Shown here one piece after another: positions 9,084 to 16,306 of a DNA stretch of 32,793 nt. The notes beneath the pieces are model-generated. The model was not told where the DNA came from, searched no databases, and saw only the letters and a program-made list of their open reading frames with translations. Numbering within the stretch: position 1 is the first letter of the stretch; each line of letters begins with the position of its first letter. This stretch comes from an uncultured Bacteroidales bacterium (GTDB lineage Bacteria; Bacteroidota; Bacteroidia; Bacteroidales; Bacteroidaceae). The stretch covers positions 1-32,793 of the forward strand of contig CADAZW010000035.1 of assembly GCA_902792555.1 (NCBI GenBank), written 5' to 3'. The position numbers and the translations under genes are program-made.

Positions 9084-9323
9084 TAAGCACCGGCAGGTCT
9101 TCTGACTCGTCTCCTCAGCTCTTGCGCCTTCCCACTTGTAGTTAAATTAGGAATTAGGAATTAGAAATTAGGAATTCTTAATTCTCAATTAATTCAAGCA
9201 GTGGCTTATGTTGCAAAAGCCAGATAATGAAACTTACAGCAGCGGGCCTGTTCAGGATTTTCACCTGATTCCCTTTTAATCCCCGCAGGGCGAAGTTTGT
9301 GCCCAGACGGAGAACCGGTGCTT
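9084..9323 (-). promoter_or_regulatory. Cobalamin (B12) riboswitch with a heptamer-repeat insertion
   Basis: Read on the minus strand, the element has the class hallmarks. A 9-bp closing stem pairs AAGCACCGG (9315-9323) with CCGGTGCTT (9084-9092). The core is GGGAATCAGGTGAAAATCCTG, then CAGGCCCGCTGCTGTAAG, CCACTG, GGGAAGGCGC, and the 3' box GAGTCAGAAGACCTGCCGG. It lies between a promoter and btuB and is expected to repress btuB/btuG expression when cobalamin is bound. The helix CCAC..TTG/CAAGTGG is capped by about 55 nt of AT-rich sequence containing four heptamers (9147-9174), an unusual insertion in a variable loop. The 90 nt to the btuB start would hold the expression platform. Confidence 0.93.
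9147..9174. repeat. Heptamer array inside the riboswitch, four units
   Basis: TTAGGAA, TTAGGAA, TTAGAAA, TTAGGAA on the plus strand. It lies in the loop between the conserved CCACTG and GGGAAGG segments of the cobalamin riboswitch. The flanking AAT-rich bases (about 9141-9197) belong to the same insertion. Confidence 0.9.
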
Positions 9324-9336
9324 TCTGTTTGCGCCG

Positions 9337-9367
9337 CGAAATTACAAATAAAATGCCAAACGGAAAA
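9337..9367 (-). promoter_or_regulatory. Promoter for the btuB riboswitch transcript
   Basis: On the minus strand a -7 box TAATTTCG (9337-9344) is preceded by exactly 19 bases and a TTTT -33 element (9364-9367). This is close to the Bacteroidota consensus TTTG-N19-TAnnTTTG. Transcription would start near 9328-9331, just before the riboswitch's closing stem. Confidence 0.6.
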
Positions 9368-9390
9368 GGAATTGTGAAAAAAACTGGGAG

Positions 9391-9668
9391 TTAGGAGAGT
9401 TATGAGGGTTAGGAGTTAGGAATTAGGAACCAAGTAATTTCACAATTTGACGATTTACAATGTACAATTTAACTAAGTCCGGAGGCGGACGGTAAGAACT
9501 ACGAATTATATTTTATCAAGAATTAGAGAATTCATGTTTAAGAAAACTACGAATTAAACGAATTATACGAAAAATCTGCGAAATCTGCACTCATCTGCGA
9601 AATCTGCGTGTCGCGAAGCGGCTCGAAGAAATCTGTGTAATCTGTGTGAACTTTGTTCAGTCAAGAGT
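9391..9668. repeat. Composite intergenic repeat block
   Basis: No gene is seen. The block starts with imperfect TTAGGAG/TTAGGAA heptamers (9391-9429). A minus-strand AAATTGTGAAAT-type array follows (about 9435-9475), then CCGGAGGCGGACGGTAAGAA, an ACTACGAATTA stretch, AATCTGCGAAATCTGCACTC repeats with a GTCGCGAAGCGGC palindrome, and finally TGTTCAGTCAAGAGTCA. Most of it reappears in reverse orientation at about 16165-16305, so the order of units is partly conserved. Confidence 0.7.
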
Positions 9669-9746
9669 CAGGGCTGCGTCCTACACCTTATTTATATATA
9701 TTATAGCGGTTCGCCACCGGGAGGTAGGCCTCCTTCTGGCGGAACG
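9669..9746 (-). pseudogene. Decayed fragment of btuB
   Basis: This stretch matches btuB positions 7908-7981 in the same orientation. It has about 5 mismatches in 74 aligned bases plus one 4-bp insertion in a TATA run. It has no start or stop of its own and shifts frame at the insertion, so it is a gene scrap rather than a gene. It is fused on the left to TGTTCAGTCAAGAGT repeat sequence and on the right to a 100-bp tandem repeat. Confidence 0.85.
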
Positions 9747-9935
9747 CTTAAACTCTCATCTCACACAGATGACACACACAATATCCGTTCAATCCGAATA
9801 ATCCGTGGTAAAAAACACGGATCTAACGGATTAACACGGATATGACCTTAAACTCTCGTCTCACGCAGATGACACACACAATATCCGTTCAATCCGAATA
9901 ATCCGTGGTTAAATAACCAAGATCTAACGGATTCA
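9747..9935. repeat. Tandem repeat, 100-bp period, two copies
   Basis: 9747-9846 and 9847-9935 start with the same CTTAAACTCTC and share CACACACAATATCCGTTC and AATCCGAATAATCCGTGG, with few changes over the first 65 bases and then more divergence. Within each unit are ATCCGT/ACGGAT inverted segments. It abuts the btuB scrap. No coding potential is seen. Confidence 0.85.
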
Positions 9936-9957
9936 AATTTCAAACAATTAGGAGTCA

Positions 9958-10012
9958 AGCCCCCTGGCGCCAGTGTTATCCCCTTGAGGGGGAGTCAGAG
10001 GGGCTCGGGTTT
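9958..10012. repeat. C-rich hairpin repeat unit, intergenic copy
   Basis: It contains AGCCCCCTGG, CCCCTTGAGGGGG and TGAGGGGGAGTCAGAGGGGC. The last is nearly the reverse complement of the unit at 15308-15329 inside the serine acetyltransferase gene, differing by one substitution and one missing G. The inner CCCC-TTGA-GGGG can form a short hairpin. A related hairpin, CCCCCTCT-ATCTT-AGAGGGGG, lies at about 18305-18327. Confidence 0.7.
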
Positions 10013-10136
10013 CATTCCCTTAGCCAACAATTATATGATTGCCAAAAAAAACTACAGATTGCTAACATTTTGTCACATGTACATAGCATTATTCTGTCCT
10101 TGTCGGATTAATTGCTAAATTTTTTATATGATATTT

Positions 10137-10167
10137 CTTGCTACATTGCGGAGATTGTTTAATTTTG
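10137..10167 (+). promoter_or_regulatory. Promoter for the beta-helix surface protein
   Basis: A -33 element CTTG (10137-10140), 19 bases, then a -7 box TAATTTTG (10160-10167). The spacing fits the Bacteroidota consensus exactly. Transcription would start near 10174, giving a leader of about 150 nt that contains the two 46-bp hairpin repeats. Confidence 0.7.
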
Positions 10168-10184
10168 CACCGCTTTATATCCCC

Positions 10185-10271
10185 CTTGCGTACACACGCG
10201 AGGAGAAGTGTGAAGAAGCAAAAACTCCCTCTTGCGTACACACGCGAGGAGAAGTGTGAAGAAGCAAAAAC
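10185..10271 (+). repeat. Two tandem 46-bp repeats, each with a hairpin, in a 5' leader
   Basis: Copies start at 10185 and 10231; the first 41 bases are identical. Each begins CTTGCGT-ACAC-ACGCGAG, which folds into a 7-bp stem with one G-T pair and a 4-base loop, followed by GAGAAGTGTGAAGAAGC. Both copies fall in the predicted leader of the beta-helix gene at 10325. Their role is unknown; RNA structure or protein binding are the obvious options. Confidence 0.85.
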
Positions 10272-10324
10272 GCAAAAATTCAAAGATAAACTAAATTATT
10301 AACCAATTTCATTGTTTTAAAAGC

Positions 10325-10606
10325 ATGAGAAAAATCTACAAAATGTTATGGCTATTGGCATTGCTGGCAGTGATGCCCGTAGCGAATGTAGTGGCAGCGA
10401 ATGTTGCAAAGATTGGCAGCACTCAGTATGCCTCTCTGCAGGCAGCTTTTGATGCTGTTGCAGATGGTCAGACTATTACCCTGACGGCAAACATTACTCA
10501 GGATGCCGGCTTTAAGTTTGACCGTTCTGGTGTTAGCGCAAAGCTGAATCTGAACAAAAAGACACTTACTGTTAATGTAAAAGCCCATTTCCACATACAT
10601 CTTTAA
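10325..10606 (+). pseudogene. N-terminal fragment of the beta-helix surface protein, ended by an in-frame TAA
   Basis: 93 residues with a clear signal peptide (MRKIYKMLWLLALLAVMPVANVVA) and the first copy of a domain that recurs in the downstream frame ('VAKIGSTQYASLQAAFDAVA', then 'DGQTITLTANI'). Translation stops at TAA 10604-10606. The same frame then continues without interruption to 14341 ('NVVVHGGNVNNRAIRI'), so this is the start of one 1339-codon gene broken by a single stop codon. The downstream part has no signal peptide of its own. A nonsense mutation, a sequencing or assembly error, or readthrough are all possible. The promoter at 10137-10167 serves this start. Confidence 0.75.
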
Positions 10607-10615
10607 AATGTCGTT

Positions 10616-13600
10616 GTGCACGGCGGTAATGTTAACAACCGTGCTATCCGCATTGACAATGGTACACTTGAGGTTTACGACGGCACAATCAATGCCGTAG
10701 GTTCTGGTACCACAAGTTCTAACGGCACTGGTTGCTATGGAGCTTTCCGTGTGGAGGCTAATGGCAAGCTTGTTGCCAAGAACCTCACCCTGTCAAACGC
10801 TCGCCCTTGGGGCTTGAACGTTAAGGTGCTGGGTGGCGAGGCTGAGTTGACCAATGTTACCATTAATTCTTCTTATGGTGGTGGTATTGAGGTTACTGAG
10901 GCAGAGCTTGGAACACAAAGTAAAAAGGGAAAGGCAACCTTGACTAATTGTACCTTTACACAGACAGGCTATTTTGATCACTGCAGTACTGCACTTTCTG
11001 TTTCTGGAGGTAGCGAGCTTGTTGTCAACAGCGGAAGTTATACTAGCGAGAACTATGTGATATATGTATTCTCTTCTGGTGGCGACGTTACTGTTAACGG
11101 CGGCGACTTTACTGCTACTGGTACTCGTGTGGCTGCTTTCAAGGCAGCAATTGACACAAAAACATATCCCGAATATACCGGTGGTATGAAGTTGAATGAC
11201 GGTAATTTTGTCGGCAATTTTGAGATTGATTCTCCCGCCTCTACGGTTGTTACAGGTGGAATTTACACTGCTGATGTTACTGCATATATGCCTACAGGTG
11301 CCACAAGCGCACAAAACACAGACGGATCTTATACGATAAACCCCGTTGCCGTTGTTAACGGTATTAATTATTCAACTCTTGCAGATGCTATCGCAGCTGT
11401 TCCTGATGGCACTGAGACTACCATCACCATGGTTGCTGATGAGGCAATCGTTGGCAATAATGGTCCGACTATTGCTACCACTAAGAATGTAGTTCTTGAT
11501 TTGAACGGTAAGACCCTTACGCTCAAAATAGCAGAGGCTAAATCTTCGGCTTTTATTACTAACCAAGGTCAACTAACTATTACGGACAACAGCGATGCAA
11601 AAAATGGTAAAATTACCAATGATGCCGCCGAAGGTCTTAACGTGGGAAACTGGCCCGAATTTAACTTTGCTTCAAACATTATCACAAACAGTGGTACACT
11701 GAACATTGAGGGTGGTACTATCCAGAATACTGCAAAAGGTAGCATCTGCTACGCTATAGATAATAATAGCACTTCCTATGATGCTGTTTTGAACATCAAT
11801 GGCGGTTATCTTACCGCAGTTGGTACTGTTGTTCGTCAGTTCTGCAACAGCACAACAAAGCAGAACGTTCTCAATGTTTCCGGTGGTACTGTTGAAACTA
11901 ATGGTTCTGCAGCTATGTGGACTCAACTTCCCGGAAGCAGCAGTACTAGCAAGAAATTGGCTACACTAAATATTACTGGTGGTACAATAACAGGCCGTAA
12001 TTATGCTTGGTACGACTGGTCTGGTGGCGATTCCTTCGAAGCCGTTAGCTATAACATCAGCGGTGGAACTATCAATGGCGCTATTTCTAGTGCTGCTGTC
12101 GACGATGGCGTAATTGCTGGCTTCGTTTCTGGAGGAGAATTCCGTGAGCCAGTCAGTCCTAACCTCTGTGTTTCAGGAAAGAAATGCGTTGAGGATGGTG
12201 ACGAATACATAATTGTAGATGATTCTGACCCCAGAGAACCTGCAGGTGAGTTTATATACTACTATTGGTATGAGGGTGATCAAAAGAAAGGTGAAACTTG
12301 TGCTTTCTCTACTCCGTTTACTAGCAAGTGGCTTTGTGACGGAGAATATATACAGCTTCTTACCGACATCACTCTGACAGAGGACATTGCTTGTCAGCTT
12401 GCCAGCGGTTCCTTCACCCTGACTCAAGGTACATACTCTATTACAAAGGGCAACTATAGTGTAACTCTGCTGCCTGGCGTAAGTGTAGTTACCGACAAGC
12501 AGACCGATATCTTCTCTGTAGCAGACCCAACATCAAGTGTAATTACTGAAACAGTAAACAATGGTGTGTACACCTACACTGCAGCACCTTATGTTGCTCA
12601 GATTGGCGAAACCAAGTACGCCACTCTTGCAGAAGCTGTTGCAGCAGCTACCGACGGCCAGACTGTTACCCTGCTTGCAGACGTAACTCTCACAGATCGT
12701 CTGTTTGTCAATGCAGGTGCTACTCCTGCTTATGCTGGCTCAGGCAACCGCTATGCAACCACCACGGAGAACAAGAGCATCACGCTTGAGCTTGATGGTC
12801 ATAACATCACCAGCAGCAGCAACATTGCTCTTGCAGGTGGCAGCCTCAACATTACCAACAATGGAACAGCTGATGCTACTCACGGTGTAATCTCTACTAC
12901 GGAAGCCGGCTTGGCTCCTGTCGAGATTCGTGGCACTGGCGATCTGACTGCCAAGCGCACTCTGACTGTCGGCACCGGCGTGACTTTGACTGGTTCTACT
13001 TATGGCCTGAATGTCTTCGGTAGCAATAACTCCGATAAGAATATCATCGACGTTAATGTCAATGGTACTGTTAACGGAACACTCTTCGTGTTGGGTAACC
13101 TGAAGAATGCAGAGAATGAGATTAATATCAATGTAAATGGTACTATCTCTGGTCCTAATAATAACGACGACAGAGCGGATGTAGGTATTGCACTGAATGG
13201 TAATGCCACTGTAACTGTTGAAACTGGTGCCAATGTATCTGGTGAAACTGGTATTGAGGTACGCGCAGGTGAACTCGTCGTCAACGGCGGTACCATCACT
13301 GCTACTGCTTCAACTTACAGCGAGAAAGCGAACGGCAGCGGTTCTTGCACAAGGGGCGCAGCCATCGCAGTGGTACAGCACACCACGAAGCTTCCTATCG
13401 AAACCACGCTCAGTGGCGGTACCCTGAATGGTGTTGAGGAATTAGTGATTGCAGACGTAGAGGGAATTGGACTGAACGACGTGGCTGTAACTGCTACTAC
13501 AAGCTACACTCAGAGCGCTGTTATTCCCGAGGGCTTCGAGTGGAAAGCTACTGGCGAAAACACCTACACTCTCGTTGAGAAGAGCGAGTACATCTTTACC

Positions 13601-14341
13601 GACGGCACTGACACTTACACTATCGCATCAACTGTTGAGGGTGTAACGGCTACCTACAAGCGTACGTTTGATGCTTCTGCAGTAGGTATGTTCAAACCTT
13701 GGATGGTTCCCTTCGACTATAAGCTTACTGCTACCGATGTTGAGAACTTTGACTTCTACGAAATCAATAAGGTTGAGTTTGCAGAGTCGGGAAATACAAC
13801 TAAGATGCAGATTCGCCTCAGCTCTGCAAAGGCTGAAGGAGCCAAGATGGAAGCCAATATGCCTTACATCTATATGCCTAAGTCGTCTGCTGTTGGCGAA
13901 TATAGTTTCAAGGCAGAAGGCGTAACCCTTACTGCAGCTGATGGTACCTCTGTTCGCAAAACCTTCAATGTCGCAGAAGGCGTTAACGTTGACTTCTACA
14001 GCGTATACGAGAAAACAAAGCCGACAGATGCAGCATACATATACTATATGGGTAAAAGTGGTAAGATTGCTTATTCCAATAATGCTAACACCACCTTTGC
14101 AGGCGTTGGTCCCTTCCGCTGGATATTCAAGGTTTCTGGCGCGAAAGCAGGCAGTGCAGCCTACACCTTCGGCTTTGCTAACGACGACGATGATCTGACA
14201 GCTGTAAGCAACGCTACTGCTGCTGCCGAGGGCGAGGTAGTTGCTTACTACACTCTCAGTGGCCAGAAGGTTAGCGAGCCTACCAAGGGCGTATATGTAG
14301 TGAAGTATGCAAACGGCACTTCCAAGAAAGTTGTTTTCTAA
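10616..14341 (+). CDS. Large beta-helix surface protein (main body, separated from its signal peptide by a stop codon)
   Basis: 1241 residues from a nominal GTG at 10616; the true start is probably 10325, in the same frame across a TAA. The body is repetitive N/G/T/V-rich right-handed beta-helix ('VNGGTI', 'LNISGGT', 'VTVNGGD' turns). Two more copies of the domain in the N-terminal fragment appear at about 11344-11450 ('INYSTLADAIAAVPDG') and 12592-12700 ('TKYATLAEAVAAATDGQTVT'). A globular C-terminal section follows (from about 13600, 'MFKPWMVPFDY'). The tail 'YYTLSGQKVSEPTKGVYVV' then 'KKVVF' resembles the C-terminal segment of many Bacteroidota secreted proteins, some of which use the type IX system. 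A secreted adhesin-like or glycan-facing role is inferred; no enzyme motif was seen. Confidence 0.8.
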   Translation: MHGGNVNNRAIRIDNGTLEVYDGTINAVGSGTTSSNGTGCYGAFRVEANGKLVAKNLTLSNARPWGLNVKVLGGEAELTNVTINSSYGGGIEVTEAELGTQSKKGKATLTNCTFTQTGYFDHCSTALSVSGGSELVVNSGSYTSENYVIYVFSSGGDVTVNGGDFTATGTRVAAFKAAIDTKTYPEYTGGMKLNDGNFVGNFEIDSPASTVVTGGIYTADVTAYMPTGATSAQNTDGSYTINPVAVVNGINYSTLADAIAAVPDGTETTITMVADEAIVGNNGPTIATTKNVVLDLNGKTLTLKIAEAKSSAFITNQGQLTITDNSDAKNGKITNDAAEGLNVGNWPEFNFASNIITNSGTLNIEGGTIQNTAKGSICYAIDNNSTSYDAVLNINGGYLTAVGTVVRQFCNSTTKQNVLNVSGGTVETNGSAAMWTQLPGSSSTSKKLATLNITGGTITGRNYAWYDWSGGDSFEAVSYNISGGTINGAISSAAVDDGVIAGFVSGGEFREPVSPNLCVSGKKCVEDGDEYIIVDDSDPREPAGEFIYYYWYEGDQKKGETCAFSTPFTSKWLCDGEYIQLLTDITLTEDIACQLASGSFTLTQGTYSITKGNYSVTLLPGVSVVTDKQTDIFSVADPTSSVITETVNNGVYTYTAAPYVAQIGETKYATLAEAVAAATDGQTVTLLADVTLTDRLFVNAGATPAYAGSGNRYATTTENKSITLELDGHNITSSSNIALAGGSLNITNNGTADATHGVISTTEAGLAPVEIRGTGDLTAKRTLTVGTGVTLTGSTYGLNVFGSNNSDKNIIDVNVNGTVNGTLFVLGNLKNAENEININVNGTISGPNNNDDRADVGIALNGNATVTVETGANVSGETGIEVRAGELVVNGGTITATASTYSEKANGSGSCTRGAAIAVVQHTTKLPIETTLSGGTLNGVEELVIADVEGIGLNDVAVTATTSYTQSAVIPEGFEWKATGENTYTLVEKSEYIFTDGTDTYTIASTVEGVTATYKRTFDASAVGMFKPWMVPFDYKLTATDVENFDFYEINKVEFAESGNTTKMQIRLSSAKAEGAKMEANMPYIYMPKSSAVGEYSFKAEGVTLTAADGTSVRKTFNVAEGVNVDFYSVYEKTKPTDAAYIYYMGKSGKIAYSNNANTTFAGVGPFRWIFKVSGAKAGSAAYTFGFANDDDDLTAVSNATAAAEGEVVAYYTLSGQKVSEPTKGVYVVKYANGTSKKVVF

Positions 14342-14371
14342 TTAGTCTAACTTACACAAAACAGAAACAAT

Positions 14372-14539
14372 ATGAAAAAGACATATTTTGAAGCTCCTGC
14401 CTTGGAGGTTGTGAAAATGCAGACTATGCAGGTGATAGCTACTTCCCCCGGTCCTGTAGAAGGTGAAGACGAATCTGGTGGCGAGTCTGACTCCAAAGCA
14501 TATCAATGGTCAGTACTTGAAGACGACACCGAGGAGTAG
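14372..14539 (+). CDS. Small acidic protein of unknown function (55 aa)
   Basis: The ATG at 14372 opens a 55-residue frame: MKKTYFEAPALEVVKMQTMQ, then VIATSPGPVEGEDESGGESD and a tail ending in LEDDTEE. There is no obvious signal peptide or membrane helix. The 'MKKTY..P..EVVK.Q' start is a pattern I recall from small uncharacterised Prevotella-type proteins encoded near surface proteins. It lies 30 bases after the beta-helix stop and before a strong terminator, so it is almost surely co-transcribed. The C-terminal half is strongly acidic. Function unknown. Confidence 0.75.
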   Translation: MKKTYFEAPALEVVKMQTMQVIATSPGPVEGEDESGGESDSKAYQWSVLEDDTEE

Positions 14540-14574
14540 GAGTAGTCTTACACTGAAACATAAAACAATCATTT

Positions 14575-14614
14575 CCGCCTTGTGCACAGCCAGTGCACAG
14601 GGCGGATTTTTTTT
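14575..14614 (+). terminator. Rho-independent terminator
   Basis: Stem CCGCC-T-TGTGCAC (14575-14587), loop AGCCA, return GTGCACA-G-GGCGG (14593-14605), then A and eight T. This is a 12-bp stem with one opposed T/G position, closing the beta-helix and small-protein unit. Confidence 0.95.
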
Positions 14615-15065
14615 GTCAAGTCGCTTCGCGACACGCAGATTACGCAGATAAGAGCAGATTACGTAGATTTTTAACTACGAATTGCACGAATCTTTTTAAG
14701 GTCACACAGATTTCACAGATTACACAGATATTTTATAATTCGTATAATTGGTAGTTTTTTGAACACGAATCTCACGAATGCTGAAAGCATCGCGAAAAGG
14801 CCGTTGGGCATAAATTTTTGAATAATTTCTGGTAATTTCTTTCAGTGCCCACTTCCGGACTTGGCTTGCAAAATTGTAATTAGTCAATTGTCTAATCGTC
14901 AAATTAAAATGGCTCTTGACTGAACAAAGTTCACACAGGATTCGTAGGTTTTCGTTTTCGTTATCGTTTTCGTTATCTTGTTTTCGTTACCTTGTTTTCG
15001 TTACCTTGTTTTCGTTATCGTTAAGGTTTTTTCCTATTCGTAGGGTGTGGTTTGCGAAAAAATAG
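14615..15065. repeat. Repeat-built intergenic region upstream of cysE
   Basis: No gene is seen. Units in order: GTCGCTTCGCGAC palindrome; GCAGATTACGCAGAT repeats; ACTACGAATT/CACGAATC blocks; a degenerate cassette end (AATGCTGAAAGCATCGCGA, about 14777-14795); CTTCCGGACTTGGC; an AAATTGTAATTAGTC array (about 14868-14908); GGCTCTTGACTGAACAAAG; and a tandem GTTTTCGTTATC/GTTTTCGTTACCTT array (about 14949-15023). The last ends about 40 bases before the cysE -7 box. Confidence 0.65.
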
Positions 15066-15073
15066 TAATTTTG
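15066..15073 (+). promoter_or_regulatory. Likely -7 promoter box of cysE
   Basis: TAATTTTG fits the TAnnTTTG consensus. No good -33 element is found at the standard spacing; a TTTG lies only 11 bases upstream at 15051-15054. A transcript starting near 15080 would exclude the longer GTG start at 15047 and favours the ATG at 15098. Confidence 0.5.
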
Positions 15074-15097
15074 CAAACTAATAATGTTATTACCCAA

Positions 15098-16051
15098 ATG
15101 GATATTCTTGATAAAGAGGCTGTTTTTGCCAAGGCTGCGGAGCAACTGTCCGACTATTCCTTCCTGGAGTCTAAGGGCGTGCTCCATGAGTATAGCGACA
15201 GCAGCCTGATTCCCTCAGCCAAGGCCCTGAGGGAGCTGGTGGAGCTCTGCCGCTCGGTGTTCTTCCCCGGGTTCTATGGGCAACAGATTCCCTCTAACTC
15301 CCCCGAAGCCCCCTCTAACTCCCCCTCAGGTGGAGTTGTAAAGCCGACCTTATGTAAAGGGGAAGAGTTGTTGGATCAGTTGAGGCGTGTGCATGAGCTG
15401 CTGGCTTCGCAGATAGCTGCCGGATTGTATATGGATGAGCGCCCGAAGACAGGAGAACAATGCAAGGACACGGTGCGCCATGAGGCTGACCGCATAGCCA
15501 CGCTGGTGGTGGAGCGGCTGCCGGAGATAAAGGCTCTGCTGGAGACTGACGTGGAGGCTGCCTATAAGGGCGACCCTGCCGCCGCCACCTACAGCGAGGT
15601 GGTGAGCTGCTACCCCGCCATAAGGGCGATATCCATCTACAGGCTGGCTCACGTGATGCATCAGGAGGGCGTGCCGCTCATTCCGCGCATTCTGACGGAG
15701 ATGGCCCACAGCGAGACAGGTATCGACATCCACCCCGCAGCACAGATAGGCAGCCATTTCACCATCGACCACGGTACCGGCGTGGTGATTGGTGCCACCA
15801 CCATCATAGGCAACAACGTGAAGCTCTACCAGGGCGTCACGCTTGGGGCCAAGAGCTTCCCACTGGGCAAGGACGGCCTGCCCATCAAGGGCATACTGCG
15901 CCACCCCATACTGAAGGACAATGTGATCGTCTATTCCAACGCTACCATCCTGGGCCGCGTGACGGTGGGCGAGGGGGCAGTGATTGGCGGCAATATGTGG
16001 ATTACCGACGACGTGCCCGCTGGAGCCAAGCTGACGCTGCAGTGCAGGTGA
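15098..16051 (+). CDS. cysE: Serine O-acetyltransferase (cysteine biosynthesis)
   Basis: 317 residues from the ATG at 15098 (MDILDKEAVF); a longer GTG start at 15047 would begin upstream of the expected transcript start. The enzyme acetylates L-serine with acetyl-CoA, the first step of cysteine synthesis. An N-terminal helical region is followed by a left-handed beta-helix of hexapeptide repeats. Active-site segments are 'HSETGIDIHP' and 'TIDHGTGVVIGATT', then 'LYQGVTLGAKSFPL' and 'ILGRVTVGEGAVIGGN'. Between 'FFPGFYG' and 'DQLRRVHELLASQI' is an unusual insert, about residues 62-92 ('SNSPEAPSNSPSGGVVKP'), encoded by a repeat also found between genes. The catalytic part is intact, so it is probably functional. 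Confidence 0.9.
   Translation: MDILDKEAVFAKAAEQLSDYSFLESKGVLHEYSDSSLIPSAKALRELVELCRSVFFPGFYGQQIPSNSPEAPSNSPSGGVVKPTLCKGEELLDQLRRVHELLASQIAAGLYMDERPKTGEQCKDTVRHEADRIATLVVERLPEIKALLETDVEAAYKGDPAAATYSEVVSCYPAIRAISIYRLAHVMHQEGVPLIPRILTEMAHSETGIDIHPAAQIGSHFTIDHGTGVVIGATTIIGNNVKLYQGVTLGAKSFPLGKDGLPIKGILRHPILKDNVIVYSNATILGRVTVGEGAVIGGNMWITDDVPAGAKLTLQCR
15288..15345 (+). repeat. C-rich repeat read in frame inside cysE
   Basis: Two successive units of CCCTCTAACTCCCCC give the protein segments SNSP and SNSPSGG, followed by CAGGTGGAGTTGTAAAGCC. The reverse complement of 15308-15329 nearly matches the intergenic copy at about 9986-10006. It lies in a loop region before the beta-helix domain and keeps frame. 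Confidence 0.7.
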
Positions 16052-16306
16052 GAATGTCGCTTTGCGACACGCAGATTACGCAGATGAGTGCAGATTACGC
16101 AGATATTTTCGTATAATTAGTAGTTTTTGAACACGAATCTCACGAATCATACGAATAGATTCATGACTCTTAACTCTTGACTGAACAAAGTTTACGCAGA
16201 TTTTTCGTATAATTAGTATAATTCGTAGTTTTCTTAAATATGAATTCTCTAATTCTTGAATATAAATAATTCGTAGTTCTTACCGTCCGCCTCCGGACTT
16301 GGTTAA
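16052..16306. repeat. Composite intergenic repeat block, inverted relative to 9440-9668
   Basis: No gene is seen. Order: GTCGCTTTGCGACACGCAGA, GCAGATTACGCAGAT units, GTATAATTAGTAGTTTTTG, CACGAATCTCACGAATC, CTCTTGACTGAACAAAGTT, AATTCGTAGTTTTCTTAAA, TTCTTACCGTCCGCCTCCGG, then ACTTGG. From about 16165 the order is the reverse complement of the block at 9462-9668. Confidence 0.65.

Noticed and set aside
9747..9935. Possible CRISPR array
   Set aside because: Only two units with a 100-bp period and no short repeat/spacer alternation. Other tandem arrays (7, 21, 46 and 81 bp) also lack unique spacers, and no cas gene is present.
10089..10283. 64-codon minus-strand frame over the 46-bp repeats
   Set aside because: It runs through a promoter and a tandem repeat on the opposite strand, with no pattern beyond the duplication.
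15047..15097. Longer serine acetyltransferase from a GTG at 15047
   Set aside because: The extension MVCEKIVILQTNNVITQ overlaps the -7 promoter box and the predicted transcript start. The ATG at 15098 fits the family better.
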